A stretch of DNA of 64,000 bases from Agrobacterium cucumeris (GCF_030036535.1 NZ_CP080387.1:1054001-1118000), one strand, 5' to 3'. Counted from the stretch's first letter, positions 37,101 through 45,297 are shown. Made by a program: numbers and translations. Notes: generated by a model from the sequence alone, not told the origin.

Positions 37101-40100
37101 AGGGCGTCTGTCGCGCCGCCGATTTCGCGGGCGGCTTCGCCGATCTTGACGGCGATGTCGCCGGCGCTGTTGCGAAGACGTTCTTCGAGCGTCGCAGCGC
37201 TTCCGTCGATTGCCTTCTGCAGCGTGTCCTGCTGGGTTTCGAGCGACAGTTCGAGCATGCTGGCGCTGGAAGCGACAGTGGTGCCGATCATCATTGCCTG
37301 CTCGGAGAGCATGTCACCCATCTGGGTAGTGGCCGAGCTCAGTGTCGCTGCCATATCCGCGTGGCGCTGGTCGAGCGCGGTGCGGATATCCTCATGCGAT
37401 TGCGACAGATTGCTTTCGAGGCGGGAGACCCCTTCTTCCACCGTCTGTGCAAAACGGCTGCTGCCATCTTCCACAACGGTTTCGATGCGGTTGGCCGCGC
37501 CAGAAACGCTCTGCTCGATCAGGCCGCTATTGCGCTCCAGCGAACCGGCAATGCGTTCCGCCTGTGAGCCGAGCATGGTTTCCAGCCGCTCGTGGCCGCT
37601 GGCAAGGGCGTTTTCAAGTGTAAACGCCGTGGCTTCGAGGCGCTGTCCGACACCGGCCGCCGCAAGCGAAAGCGACGATGTTCTCGCATCCATTGCCTCG
37701 GCAATCCGCTCCTCGACACCCGAAATCGTCATGTCGAGCGCCATGGTCCGGCTGTCGAGTGCATCGGCGATGCGTTCTTCCGCGCCGGAAACGATGCCGG
37801 AAAGGGCAGCCGTCCGGCTGTCCAGCGCGCCGGCAATACGGTCCTCCACGCCGGAAACGGCGCCGTGCAGGGCGGCGGTGCGGCTGTCGAGAATATCGGC
37901 AATCTTTTCCTCGACGCCGGAGAAGCTCATGTCGAGCGCCATGGTTCGGCTGTCGAGTACGTCTGTGATCCGCTCTTCCGCGCCGGAAACGACGTTTTTC
38001 AACGAATCCGTGCGGCTGTCGAGCGCGCCGGCAATACGGGTCTCGGCGCTTGCCACCAGCTCGCCAAGAGCTGCGGTGCGCGTATCGAGCGCATCGGCGA
38101 TTTTCTCTTCTGCCCCGGAAAATGCCATGTCGAGCGCCATGGTACGGCTGTCAAGCGTATCGGCGATGCGTTCTTCGGCACCCGAAACCACGGCATTGAG
38201 CGCGGCGGTACGACCGTCAAGCGTTTCGGCGATACGGGTCTCGGCACCGGCAACAACGTCGCCGAAGGTGGTCGTGCGGCTGTCGAGCGCACCGGCGATC
38301 TTCTCTTCGGCGCTGGCGACGATGCCGGCAAGGGCGGATGTGCGGCTGTCGAGTGTTTCGGAAAGCCTTTCCTCGACATTGGCGAAGGTCATGTCGAGCG
38401 ACAGAGTACGGCTGTCCATCGTGTCGGCGATGCGTTCCTCGACGCCGGAAATCGTGCTGGAAAGAGCAGCCGTGCGACCGTCAAGCGTCTCGGCGATACG
38501 GCTCTCCGCGCCGGAGACGACGTCGTGCAGGGCAGCCGTGCGGCTTTCCAGCGTGTCGGAAATACGGTCCTCGATACCGGAGACGGCACCGGTGATGGCG
38601 GCGGCCCGGGTTTCGAGTGTCTCCGACAGACGGCGTTCGACATCGGCAACAACGCTGTTGATTGCGGCTGCACGTTCGTCAAGCATCGCTGCGAGGCGTT
38701 CGGCCGTGCCGGAGACAGAGCCGGTAATGGCCAGCGAACGGCTGGCAAGCGCTTCGTCAAAACGATCCTGGCTGGCCGAAAGTGCGCCGAACAGGGCATT
38801 GCTGCGTTCCGCCAGCACGTTGTCGATCTTCTCGTGCGAATTGGCGAAGGCATTGGTGATTTCGGCAGTGCGCTGGCCAATCGCGTCGCTGAACTCGCGG
38901 GTGCGGGTTTCCAGCGCGCTTTCAAGCATTTCCTGGCCGGTGCCCAGCGCGGTTGCAAGCGCCAGAGACTGATCGGTCATGGTATTGCCGATGCGCTCAA
39001 GACCGCTGTTCAGCATGGTATCGAGGGCTTCGGAGCCGCCGGCAACGGTTTCGTTGATGCGGGCGAGGCTTTCCATCAACTTGCTGTCGAGGCTGCCGGC
39101 GCGCTGGTCGAAGGCGCTGGCAAATTCCGCCACATGCTCGTCAAAGGCCGAGTTGACCTGGCCAACCGTCGCCTGCAGCCGCTCTTCATAGAGGCCGGAA
39201 CGCAGATCGAGATCCATGATCGCATCATCAGCCGTGCTCTGCAGGCTCTGGCGGAAGGAGAGACCCTTTTCCTCAAGCGTCGTCGAAAGCTTGTCGAGCA
39301 CGGTATCCAGCGAACCGCCGATGATCTGCTGGCCGCGATCAATATTGCGGTTGAGTTCCAGCGTGCGCGTGGACAGCGTTTCGTTGAGTTGGCGGGTGCG
39401 CTCCTCAAGCGCGCTGTTGAGGCTTTCGGCACCGCTATCCAGCGTCGAAGCATGGATTGCGAACCGCTCAAGCAGCACTTCGCCGCGCTCATCCAGCGTC
39501 GAGGCAAGATTGTGCAGGCGCATGTCGAATTCGTTCGACAGGGTCGAACCTGAGGAATTCAATGCCTGAAGCAGGTTTTCAGTCTTGGCGGCGATCAGGC
39601 TGCCCATGGCTTCGGTGGAAGCGCGCGATTTTTCAAGCAGGGCGGCGGAGCGCGTATCGATCATCGAGGCGAAGGCTTCGCCTGTCGTGGCAAGCCGCAT
39701 CGAAAGCTCTTCGCCAACGATGGAAAGCTCTTCCTTGATCTGTTCCTGTGCGCCAACGATGGACGAGCGGATGCGCTCGGCATGGTTGACGATGGCGTCG
39801 CGCTCGGCGGTCAGTTCCTGCACAAGGCTGCGGACGCGCAGTTCATTGTCGGCATAGCTGCGCTCAAGCGCGTTGACTTCAGAATGGACCAGCGTTTCCA
39901 GTTCCGTCGCACGTGCAATGGTGCGCTCGATACCGTCATTCATGGCCGAAACTTCACGGCGAACCGCCTGGCCCACGGACATGATGCGATCGGAGGCAAC
40001 GGTTTCAGGCTCGGCAAGGCGAAGAGCGACTTCGGCCATCGAGCGGGCGGCGTTACGCAGATCGCGGGCACGCGCCATCATGATCGCGAAGGCGAAGAAC

Positions 40101-40558
40101 AGCATGACGGGAACGAGGATGCCGACGACGATCGCCATCAGGCCGGGAATTGCGGTGAGGTCGGCCAGCGAGGCAATGTTCCAGAGCGCATTGCCGTAAA
40201 GCAGGTGTGCCACACCAAGGCCACCCAGCGCCCAGATTACCGACATGATCGTCGCATTTCTGAGTGCGCCGCCGATCGAGCCGCCTTCGAGCGATTTCAG
40301 GATCATCGCCGGGCTGCGCTTGGAGCCGTCATTGGCCGCTTCCAGATTGGGGGATTTGGGTGCCTGTTCGGCAGGCGCGCGCGCAGCCTCGGGAGCAGGG
40401 GTCTGTCTGCTTGCTTCCTTCAATCTGGCCTCCGGCTGCTTTGGCGCTGCGGTCTTCCGCGATTCCGGCTTTTCTTCGAAAGCACCGAGCTGCAGGGCGT
40501 CTTCCAACGCCTGAAATGCAGTCTCGTCGACAGAGTCGCTGATCTTGTTATTCGCCAT
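34178..40558 (-). CDS. Growth Pole Ring-type giant polar protein (GPR / RgsE homologue)
   Basis: A protein of about 2,126 residues, beginning M-A-N-N-K-I-S-D-S-V at 40558 (the longer ORF to 40687 is non-coding in look). It has an acidic-Pro N-terminus, two membrane segments (about 101-121 and 137-162), and then some 1,900 residues of helix-rich repeats ending in a conserved C-terminal domain (from about 2010: R-H-M-V-E-S-L-N-S-L-S-V-D through K-G-Q-T-T-F-D-E-I-K). Residues 637-966 are 15 consecutive 22-residue units, an apolipoprotein-like spacing; three 40-residue units follow at about 1455-1574. In A. tumefaciens a protein of this size and look (GPR) forms a ring at the growing pole and is needed for rod shape; S. 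meliloti RgsE is related. Identity here rests on size and layout. Confidence 0.88.
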   Translation of the reverse strand: MANNKISDSVDETAFQALEDALQLGAFEEKPESRKTAAPKQPEARLKEASRQTPAPEAARAPAEQAPKSPNLEAANDGSKRSPAMILKSLEGGSIGGALRNATIMSVIWALGGLGVAHLLYGNALWNIASLADLTAIPGLMAIVVGILVPVMLFFAFAIMMARARDLRNAARSMAEVALRLAEPETVASDRIMSVGQAVRREVSAMNDGIERTIARATELETLVHSEVNALERSYADNELRVRSLVQELTAERDAIVNHAERIRSSIVGAQEQIKEELSIVGEELSMRLATTGEAFASMIDTRSAALLEKSRASTEAMGSLIAAKTENLLQALNSSGSTLSNEFDMRLHNLASTLDERGEVLLERFAIHASTLDSGAESLNSALEERTRQLNETLSTRTLELNRNIDRGQQIIGGSLDTVLDKLSTTLEEKGLSFRQSLQSTADDAIMDLDLRSGLYEERLQATVGQVNSAFDEHVAEFASAFDQRAGSLDSKLMESLARINETVAGGSEALDTMLNSGLERIGNTMTDQSLALATALGTGQEMLESALETRTREFSDAIGQRTAEITNAFANSHEKIDNVLAERSNALFGALSASQDRFDEALASRSLAITGSVSGTAERLAAMLDERAAAINSVVADVERRLSETLETRAAAITGAVSGIEDRISDTLESRTAALHDVVSGAESRIAETLDGRTAALSSTISGVEERIADTMDSRTLSLDMTFANVEERLSETLDSRTSALAGIVASAEEKIAGALDSRTTTFGDVVAGAETRIAETLDGRTAALNAVVSGAEERIADTLDSRTMALDMAFSGAEEKIADALDTRTAALGELVASAETRIAGALDSRTDSLKNVVSGAEERITDVLDSRTMALDMSFSGVEEKIADILDSRTAALHGAVSGVEDRIAGALDSRTAALSGIVSGAEERIADALDSRTMALDMTISGVEERIAEAMDARTSSLSLAAAGVGQRLEATAFTLENALASGHERLETMLGSQAERIAGSLERNSGLIEQSVSGAANRIETVVEDGSSRFAQTVEEGVSRLESNLSQSHEDIRTALDQRHADMAATLSSATTQMGDMLSEQAMMIGTTVASSASMLELSLETQQDTLQKAIDGSAATLEERLRNSAGDIAVKIGEAAREIGGATDALSSRIETSIGNVTTRLDETGARIETSLDTLQARVGGDLANVNTSIEDAGRRFAEALEDKTAVFARTSDEAAERITGILDEQTTRVTDTFESRTTRLAETFDTGTARIDERLGTMDRALTIGLENVNRTIEGKASDLAVSLRGAVVSATQSIGDEAVRSSALLAKSGSEFADQVQAQNEAFTKAIEERSGEIVNRISDAQTRLSGQAAAVAQTFSEAGNIIVNKVAEAEAVVRSQVGVISETLTGVESALDARGESIRSTLDNRTRELNSMLASRSAELSRLIEEKAKPVVDEYATIGREAAEKIVSAAQQSAELLSQSNSGMVGMVEQAISDYANAGTDAASKLVAATRQSTDMLSQTHTAMADAVEEGIDKYARSGSDAANKLVAATRQSTDMLSQTHNSMAEIVEKSASNFNSAVERAAQEFGTADEALNASATRFSDSASQAADMVSSSSRLLEGKIDRLSNISGQTLAQVAGIVGRFEEHSKVLSQASELLNAAQSSLVGTLEERQDALRSLSVGLVKRSEEIESAMRNVVGVVETTLNEAEERSQNVAGNLRDNLQASFTDIGRSLDETEQRARSAAQTMRGALLSAGQDASRSIESTLSDAQKYSDELVNRLRGGVESSLSEVDNLLGSASEKSNAAAANLKETLRQAVEEAVSRFAGATDEIRRSSHDIRRELDATRAELKRGAFDLPEEAKESAAAMRRAVSEQIKALQDISQLVGRSTHQMEVSEPVARAIAATQPAAERRVETRPQPAAAAPVPQRPAQPQPAPAPAALRGSLPLENRQVENRQTENRQAPAPAQPVAANPAGRREEGGGWISDLLRGASRDGQETSAASAPRASAEQQPTRAADTRNPRHMVESLNSLSVDIARAIDHDASVELWRRYQRGERDVFTRRLYTLKGQTTFDEIKRKYEREAEFRTAVDRYITDFEKLLADVARTDRDRSVTQSYLTSDTGKVYTMLAHAAGRFN
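35837..36196 (-). repeat. Three 120-bp (40-residue) repeats inside the GPR gene
   Basis: Units at 36196-36077, 36076-35957 and 35956-35837 encode K-x-V-x-A-x-x-Q-S-x-x-x-L-S-Q followed by an acidic helix. The last two share K-L-V-A-A-T-R-Q-S-T-D-M-L-S-Q-T-H exactly, so this DNA was duplicated fairly recently. Repeat length differs from the 22-residue block further upstream in the protein. Confidence 0.85.
37661..38650 (-). repeat. Fifteen 66-bp (22-residue) tandem repeats inside the GPR gene
   Basis: Each unit follows x-S-G-A/V-E-E-R-I-A-D-x-L-D-S-R-T-x-A-L-x-x-x, 22 residues, with no indel in 990 bases. Unit 1 starts at V637 and unit 15 ends at A966; a degenerate sixteenth follows. The pattern is amphipathic, with Leu, Ile and Val at fixed positions and Arg-Thr after Asp-Ser. 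Confidence 0.92.
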
Positions 40559-41038
40559 GCGGTTACGCCTCGTTACACATACGCCCGGCTTCATGCCGTT
40601 GGACCACTTGCAACCTGCAAGCGGACTGCCGCCATCATGCCGGCGGAACATTATCCCGTTAAAGGGAACAATTCCGCCATTTACCAAATCCCGAATTGCT
40701 GGTGGTCCAGCTTTCGGGCGAAATTACATCACTGTGCCGTAATAACAAAGCTTGCACTTAAGCCTCGTCTTAACGGCAGTACCGTAGTGACACATTTAGG
40801 TGTTCGAAACAATTAATGCGGATTTACGGCAGCAGCGAAGTGTCGGCTTTTTAACAGTTTTTAAACCTGAGTTTCGCTCTGAACGCCTTGTTTCGCATAA
40901 GTTTAACATAAATTAACCATAGCAGAAGATTTTCGCCCGCGTCACGCCGTAATTTAAGCCGATAGCACCGGTTTGGATGCGTAAATACGACACAGATGTG
41001 ACACGAAACAGGAAACGGCGAGACAAGGAATTCCAGCC
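40559..41038. other. AT-rich divergent region between GPR and Hpt genes
   Basis: A 480-base region with no credible gene. It is rich in TTAA: TTAACATAAATTAACCAT near 40903-40920 and TTAACAG...TTAAAC near 40853-40868 resemble CtrA boxes but have six-base spacers instead of seven. TTAAG...TTAAC near 40757-40773 has eight. Both promoters should be here. Confidence 0.45.
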
Positions 41039-41407
41039 ATGGCAGCGGTCAGTATTGCTTTCGAAGCTCCGGATAATTGCGGCGGTGCGCCGGCCGTTAC
41101 GAAAAAGCCGATCGATTTCGATCATCTTGCCCGTCAGACGATGGGTGACAAGGATCTGGAAATCGAAGTCCTGCAACTGTTCAGCCGCAACGCCCGCGCC
41201 GCATTGCATGAAATTGCCGATGCTGACGACAAGGCCGTGCGGGCAACCGCCCACCGCCTGAAGGGCGCTGCGCAGGCCGTCGGCGCCCCGGCGGTTTCCG
41301 CCGCCGCAGCTGCGGTGGAGGACCAGGGCAAGGACAGCGCCGCGATTGCAAAACTCGCGGCAACCATCGTCGAGGCGGAAAACTTCATCCTCAAGCTCTG
41401 CCGCTGA
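41039..41407 (+). CDS. Single-domain histidine phosphotransfer (Hpt) protein
   Basis: A 122-residue four-helix Hpt protein. The phospho-accepting His is H72 in A-T-A-H-R-L-K-G-A-A-Q-A-V-G-A. It has no kinase or receiver domain, so it passes phosphate between a hybrid kinase and a response regulator. ATG 41039 follows AAGGA at 41025-41029. It stands alone, divergent from the GPR gene. A link to polar growth or the CckA phosphorelay (CckA itself usually signals through ChpT) is only suggested by position. Confidence 0.85.
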   Translation: MAAVSIAFEAPDNCGGAPAVTKKPIDFDHLARQTMGDKDLEIEVLQLFSRNARAALHEIADADDKAVRATAHRLKGAAQAVGAPAVSAAAAAVEDQGKDSAAIAKLAATIVEAENFILKLCR

Positions 41408-41436
41408 GGCGGAGTTCATCAAATTTGTCATTTTAC

Positions 41437-41494
41437 AAGGCCGGTTCCGCCTGTGCACCCTTGAAGCGGGTTGCCAAGGCGAACCGGCCTTTCT
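41437..41494 (+). terminator. Terminator downstream of the Hpt gene
   Basis: AAGGCCGGTTC (41437-41447) / GAACCGGCCTT (41481-41491) with a large 33-base loop, then TCT. Strong stem but short T run. Confidence 0.6.
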
Positions 41495-41537
41495 ATGTGT
41501 TTAGAACAGTTCTTAGATCACCATTTTGGATTCCGGC

Positions 41538-41858
41538 ATGACAAAACTGACCATCGTTGCCTTTGACGGCACGCCCCATGAACTCGATGTGAGCAACGGT
41601 TCCACCGTCATGGAGAACGCCGTGCGCAACTCCATTCCGGGCATCGATGCGGAATGTGGCGGCGCCTGTGCCTGCGCGACCTGTCATGTCTATGTTGATG
41701 ACGCCTGGGCGGAGCGTGTCGGCGGGCCGGAGCCGATGGAAGAGGACATGCTGGATTTCGCCTTCGAAGTGCGCCCCACCTCGCGTCTCTCCTGTCAGAT
41801 CAAGATGAATGACGAGCTTGACGGTCTTGTCGTTCACATTCCCGAACGCCAGGGCTGA
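41538..41858 (+). CDS. 2Fe-2S ferredoxin, adrenodoxin/ISC type
   Basis: A 106-residue ferredoxin. ATG 41538; the in-frame TTG 41526 adds only four residues. Cluster ligands are C40, C46, C49 ([11 protein letters not shown]) and C86 (R-L-S-C-Q-I), the adrenodoxin spacing C-x5-C-x2-C; C44 is extra and typical of bacterial members. It may serve a P450, FeS assembly or a monooxygenase; no partner reductase is nearby. Confidence 0.93.
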   Translation: MTKLTIVAFDGTPHELDVSNGSTVMENAVRNSIPGIDAECGGACACATCHVYVDDAWAERVGGPEPMEEDMLDFAFEVRPTSRLSCQIKMNDELDGLVVHIPERQG

Positions 41859-41883
41859 AGGCTCTCCACTTTGTCGGCCGCAG

Positions 41884-41919
41884 AAAAAGCCCCGCTCACC
41901 AGATAGAGGAGAGCGGGGC
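41884..41919 (-). terminator. Minus-strand terminator far downstream of the DUF922 gene
   Basis: GCCCCGCTC (41889-41897) / GAGCGGGGC (41911-41919) with T5 on the minus strand (41884-41888). The nearest minus-strand gene ends 250 bases away at 42168, so it may end a long 3' tail or an unseen small transcript. On the plus strand the hairpin has no T run. Confidence 0.6.
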
Positions 41920-42105
41920 GAGGCGGGTACGCAGCATGCAGGCGAGGGAGGAAACACCTGCGAGCCCTCAAGTGCGCACCGGGAGAACCGGAGAGGGTTT
42001 CAAGCGCCGGACCCGCTGCGGGCCACAACCGTTAAAAACCACATGAACAAGCTACAATGAGTCTCGGCGGCGGCACCATGACGAGAAGTCACGGGTGAGA
42101 TCGGA

Positions 42106-42122
42106 CATGACGTAACGTCATG
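42106..42122. promoter_or_regulatory. Perfect 8+1+8 palindrome
   Basis: CATGACGT A ACGTCATG. It is a perfect inverted repeat with a single central base, in the intergenic region after the ferredoxin gene. Such sites usually bind a dimeric regulator. No divergent promoter is obvious, as the neighbours converge on it (the DUF922 gene ends at 42168). It could serve a small minus-strand transcript that ends at 41884. Confidence 0.4.
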
Positions 42123-42167
42123 TTTCCGTTGCGTTGCGCCTTTAATGGGAGGTGCGGCGAAGGCGGT

Positions 42168-42794
42168 TTACCGCCTGTTCTGCCCCTGTTCGAGCCGGTT
42201 TTTCAAAAGCCGGGTCATGCGGGCGTCGAAATTTTTCGATTCCACCACATCGAAACGCAGCTGGTCCCTGTCGTGTTCATCCATCACCGTCTGGGTGATC
42301 TTGCCGACCATTTCCTGAAGCGTCTCGCAATTTTTCTGCGGATGAAGGGCTGCCAGCTGCCTTTCGAGCGAACGGGCATGGGTGCGGGCGATTTCCGCGT
42401 GCCGTTCCTCATGGCGCTTGATATCGGCCAGCAGCGTATCCCAGATGAAGGCCAGCTCCGCCGTGGTGCGGCGGCGGTTTTTCCATCGCGGCAAAAGGAT
42501 ACGGGTGTTCAACAGAACCTTGGCCGTTCCAACACTGCACTGTCCGTTTTTTTCCACATAGGTGAGTTCGCCACCGAATTTAATCTCGGTCGCACCGGGA
42601 TGGCGCGCGCCGGTGTTGCGCGTCAGCGGGCCATGCTTGGAAAGCTGCTGGTCGAGATCGGCGGCGGTTTTGCCGGTGATCGAAAAATAGGAATAGGTCT
42701 TGCGGACGATGGTGTCGGAAAAAGCCGGCCCGGCCGAAGAAAGTGCCAGCGCGCCCGCAAGGGCGACGCAAAGAGCACGTGATGATTTGGTCAT
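42168..42794 (-). CDS. DUF922 putative secreted Zn-peptidase-like protein
   Basis: A 208-residue protein with a signal peptide (residues 1-26, cleavage near A-F-S-D). DUF922 features are Y-S-Y-F-S-I-T-G-K-T-A-A-D-L, G-x-T-E-I-K-F-G-G-E-L-T-Y and the metal-site-like R-H-E-E-R-H-A-E-I-A near residue 125, an H-x-x-x-H reminiscent of zinc peptidases. Family role unknown. Divergent from folP across about 100 bases. Confidence 0.8.
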   Translation of the reverse strand: MTKSSRALCVALAGALALSSAGPAFSDTIVRKTYSYFSITGKTAADLDQQLSKHGPLTRNTGARHPGATEIKFGGELTYVEKNGQCSVGTAKVLLNTRILLPRWKNRRRTTAELAFIWDTLLADIKRHEERHAEIARTHARSLERQLAALHPQKNCETLQEMVGKITQTVMDEHDRDQLRFDVVESKNFDARMTRLLKNRLEQGQNRR

Positions 42795-42898
42795 GACCCG
42801 GCCTTCCGGTTGAACTTGAAAATCGTTTGCTGCATAGGCGGAGCGGAACCTATAAGAATTGGCATAACATTCCGTTATTCCCGAAAGGCGCGTGTTAC

Positions 42899-43759
42899 GT
42901 GATAACAGCCGGCAGCAACGTGTGGCAAGCGGCCCATGGCCGCTCCCTGAAACTTGATGGGCGTGGCCGTATTATGGCCATCGTCAACGCCACGCCCGAT
43001 TCATTTTCCGATGGCGGCCGTTTTCTCGCCGTCGATGCGGCTTTTTCCCATGCATTGAGCTGTGTGGAACAGGGCGCTGACATCATCGATATCGGCGGCG
43101 AATCCACCCGGCCGGGTGCGGCGGAGGTAACAGAGGCGCAGGAGCAGGATCGGGTACTGCCGGTCATCGAGAGGCTGCGCCGCGAGACGGACGTTCTGAT
43201 TTCCGTCGATACCTATCGTGCGTCGACGGCAAGGCTTTCGATCGAAGCGGGCGCGCATATCGTCAATGATGTCTTCGGCCTGCAGAAGGATGCGGAAATG
43301 GCGGGCGTGGTCGCCGCCGCGTGCGCCGGCGTCTGCATCATGCATACCGGCCGCGACAGGCAAAAACGGGCCGATGTCATCGAGGACCAGTTCGAATTCC
43401 TCAATCGCTCGCTGGAGATTGCGCAGGATGCGGGTGTTGCCCGAGATGCCGTCGTGCTCGATCCCGGTTTCGGGTTTGCCAAGGACGAGCGCGAAAATGT
43501 CGAGCTTATGGCGCGATTCGGTGAGCTTGCCGCTTTTGGCCTGCCGGTTCTGGCCGGCACGTCGCGCAAGCGTTTCATCGGGTCGCTGACGGGCCGGGAT
43601 GCGGCCCCCGAACGCGATATCGGAACGGCTGCGACAACAGCGATCCTGCGCCTTTCGGGTGCTTCGATTTTTCGCGTGCACAATGTCATTGCCACACGCG
43701 ATGCACTGGCAATTGCCGATGCGGTTCTTGCCAAAGCGTCGGCAAAGGCCGATGCGTAG
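42899..43759 (+). CDS. folP: Dihydropteroate synthase
   Basis: A TIM-barrel enzyme of about 286 residues joining pterin and p-aminobenzoate; the sulfonamide target. GTG 42899 is the most likely start (GAAAGG 10 bases upstream); GTG 42920 is possible. V-N-A-T-P-D-S-F-S-D-G-G near residue 26, D-I-I-D-I-G-G-E-S-T-R-P-G-A near 60 and D-P-G-F-G-F-A-K near 190 are the substrate sites. folB and folK follow on the same strand, forming a folate cluster. Confidence 0.94.
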   Translation: MITAGSNVWQAAHGRSLKLDGRGRIMAIVNATPDSFSDGGRFLAVDAAFSHALSCVEQGADIIDIGGESTRPGAAEVTEAQEQDRVLPVIERLRRETDVLISVDTYRASTARLSIEAGAHIVNDVFGLQKDAEMAGVVAAACAGVCIMHTGRDRQKRADVIEDQFEFLNRSLEIAQDAGVARDAVVLDPGFGFAKDERENVELMARFGELAAFGLPVLAGTSRKRFIGSLTGRDAAPERDIGTAATTAILRLSGASIFRVHNVIATRDALAIADAVLAKASAKADA

Positions 43760-43836
43760 ATCAACGAGTGCCGGAGCGCCGTGTCCCCGCAAGGGCGCGG
43801 CTTTCGGCGAAACATTCCTGCCATGGAGGCGATGCG

Positions 43837-44202
43837 ATGAGCCGCTATACCATCATCCTGAAAAACTGTTCCTTTTTCGCCCGTCACGGCCTTCTCGAGC
43901 AGGAGGAGGTGCTGGGCCAGCGCTTTTTCGTCGATGCCGAGATGGAGGTCGAGGCGGGTGATGCGCTGGAAACCGACGAGATCGAAAATACCGTCGATTA
44001 TGGTGTGGCCTTCGCCGTCATCGAAAAAATCGTCGTCGGGCAGCGCCGTTATCTCATCGAGGCGCTGGCGAACGATATCGCCAAGGCGCTGCGCGCCCGG
44101 TACCCGCAGATCGTCTGGTTGCGCATCACGGTGCGTAAACCGTCCGCTCCCGTTCCCGGCATTCTCGACTACGCGCAGGTGAGCGTTGAACACCGTGCCT
44201 GA
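43837..44202 (+). CDS. folB: Dihydroneopterin aldolase
   Basis: A 121-residue T-fold enzyme. GGAGG precedes ATG 43837. L-K-N-C-S-F-F-A-R-H-G-L-L-E-Q-E opens it, with the catalytic E-x-x-V-L-G-Q-R-F-F-V-D and the later N-T-V-D-Y-G-V near 52 and R-Y-L-I-E-A-L-A near 70. Lys in V-R-K-P is present. It overlaps or abuts folK. Confidence 0.94.
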   Translation: MSRYTIILKNCSFFARHGLLEQEEVLGQRFFVDAEMEVEAGDALETDEIENTVDYGVAFAVIEKIVVGQRRYLIEALANDIAKALRARYPQIVWLRITVRKPSAPVPGILDYAQVSVEHRA

Positions 44203-44206
44203 AAAT

Positions 44207-44722
44207 ATGACCGTCGCCGCATTGGGTCTTGGCGGCAATATCGGCGATCCCGCCGCCGCGATGGCCAAGGCCTTGCACGAACTGGATATGCATGAAAATT
44301 GCCGCCTGCTGGCCGTCTCCGGTCTTTATCGCACGCCTCCCTGGGGCAAGACGGATCAGGCGGATTTCTTCAATTGCTGCGCGCTGGTCGAAACCTCGCT
44401 TACGGCGCCCGCGCTGCTGCAATTATGCCTCGACATTGAAAGGGGCATGAAGCGGGTACGCACGGAACGCTGGGGCCCGCGCACCATCGATATCGATGTG
44501 CTGACCTACGGCAATGAATCTATCGTAACGGAAAGCATCGAAGTGCCGCATCCGCGCATGACAGGGCGGGCTTTCGTGCTGATGCCGCTCGCCGAGATTG
44601 CCCCGGATATCGAGGTGAAGGGAAAGCCGGTGCGGGAATGGCTTCAGCAGGCGGATAGAAGCGGTATTGTCCACACAAACGAAAAGCGGGAGTGGTGGAC
44701 ACTCCCGCTCGGCAATGACTGA
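44207..44722 (+). CDS. folK: 6-hydroxymethyl-7,8-dihydropterin pyrophosphokinase
   Basis: About 171 residues. The start is uncertain: ATG 44207 gives M-T-V-A-A-L-G-L-G-G-N-I-G-D, a normal HPPK opening; GTG 44195 and TTG 44186 lie in frame and overlap folB. Y-R-T-P-P-W-G-x-x-x-Q-x-D-F and R-W-G-P-R-T-I-D-I-D-V-L are the ATP and pterin motifs. P-H-P-R-M near residue 118 is conserved. The gene's last codons form a hairpin (GCGGGAGTG / CACTCCCGC). Confidence 0.92.
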   Translation: MTVAALGLGGNIGDPAAAMAKALHELDMHENCRLLAVSGLYRTPPWGKTDQADFFNCCALVETSLTAPALLQLCLDIERGMKRVRTERWGPRTIDIDVLTYGNESIVTESIEVPHPRMTGRAFVLMPLAEIAPDIEVKGKPVREWLQQADRSGIVHTNEKREWWTLPLGND

Positions 44723-44736
44723 TAGGATTATCGCGC

Positions 44737-45297
44737 TTAGGGCTTGATCGAACCGACGGCGAGCTGATCGATGTCGCGCGCCAGCGTCACACCGATGACG
44801 GGGATCATTTGGTCGGCGACCTTGACGGAAATGGTGATGTTCATGGAGTTGTCACTCGAGACGCGGGCAACCATGGCGCCATTGAGCTTGGAACGGTTGA
44901 TGCCGACGACGACCTTGTCGCCGTTGACCTGTCCGGAGGTGATGTCCAGTCCCTTGCCTTCGGCGCCGTCGAGGAACTTGCCTTCGTAGCTGCTGCCCTT
45001 CTGGCTGATGATGGCGGACATGGGCTGGCTGAAGACGCCGACGCGGCAGGTGCCGCCAAGCTTGATGCCGGTCTTTTTGTCATCAAGCGGTTCGCCCGTC
45101 AGATCACAGGTGAATTTGGTGCCCTTGTATTTGCCCGCGACGATTTCGCCCGGACCTTTCCAGACGCCGGCCACCGAGCGGAAGAACACGTCGTCGCGAT
45201 CGCGCGATGCGGCATGGACGTCAGACAGGCCGAAACCGCCGCTGACGGACAATATGGCGGCAAGTCCGCCCACAAGCGAAAAGAAGCGCGAATACAT
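44737..45297 (-). CDS. Conserved secreted protein, function unknown
   Basis: A 186-residue protein with a signal peptide (residues 1-29, S-D-V-H-A-A). The mature part has two cysteines (C in K-F-T-C-D-L-T and G-T-C-R-V) that could form one disulfide, and an alternating beta pattern. I recognise it only as a rhizobial conserved hypothetical. Its promoter should lie in the 129 bases to 45426. It converges on folK. Confidence 0.7.
   Translation of the reverse strand: MYSRFFSLVGGLAAILSVSGGFGLSDVHAASRDRDDVFFRSVAGVWKGPGEIVAGKYKGTKFTCDLTGEPLDDKKTGIKLGGTCRVGVFSQPMSAIISQKGSSYEGKFLDGAEGKGLDITSGQVNGDKVVVGINRSKLNGAMVARVSSDNSMNITISVKVADQMIPVIGVTLARDIDQLAVGSIKP

Noticed and set aside
37661..38650. Regular 66-bp repeats as a possible CRISPR array
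   Set aside because: Units are contiguous, have no unique spacers, keep frame and encode a 22-residue protein pattern.
34157..40816. Long plus-strand ORFs (824, 845, 653 codons) opposite the GPR gene
   Set aside because: They are shadows in a GC-rich repetitive gene; their products are Arg/Ser-rich or periodic with the 66-bp repeat and have no start signals or domains.
40853..40920. TTAA pairs as exact CtrA boxes
   Set aside because: Spacers are six bases, not seven, so I list them only as weak resemblance.
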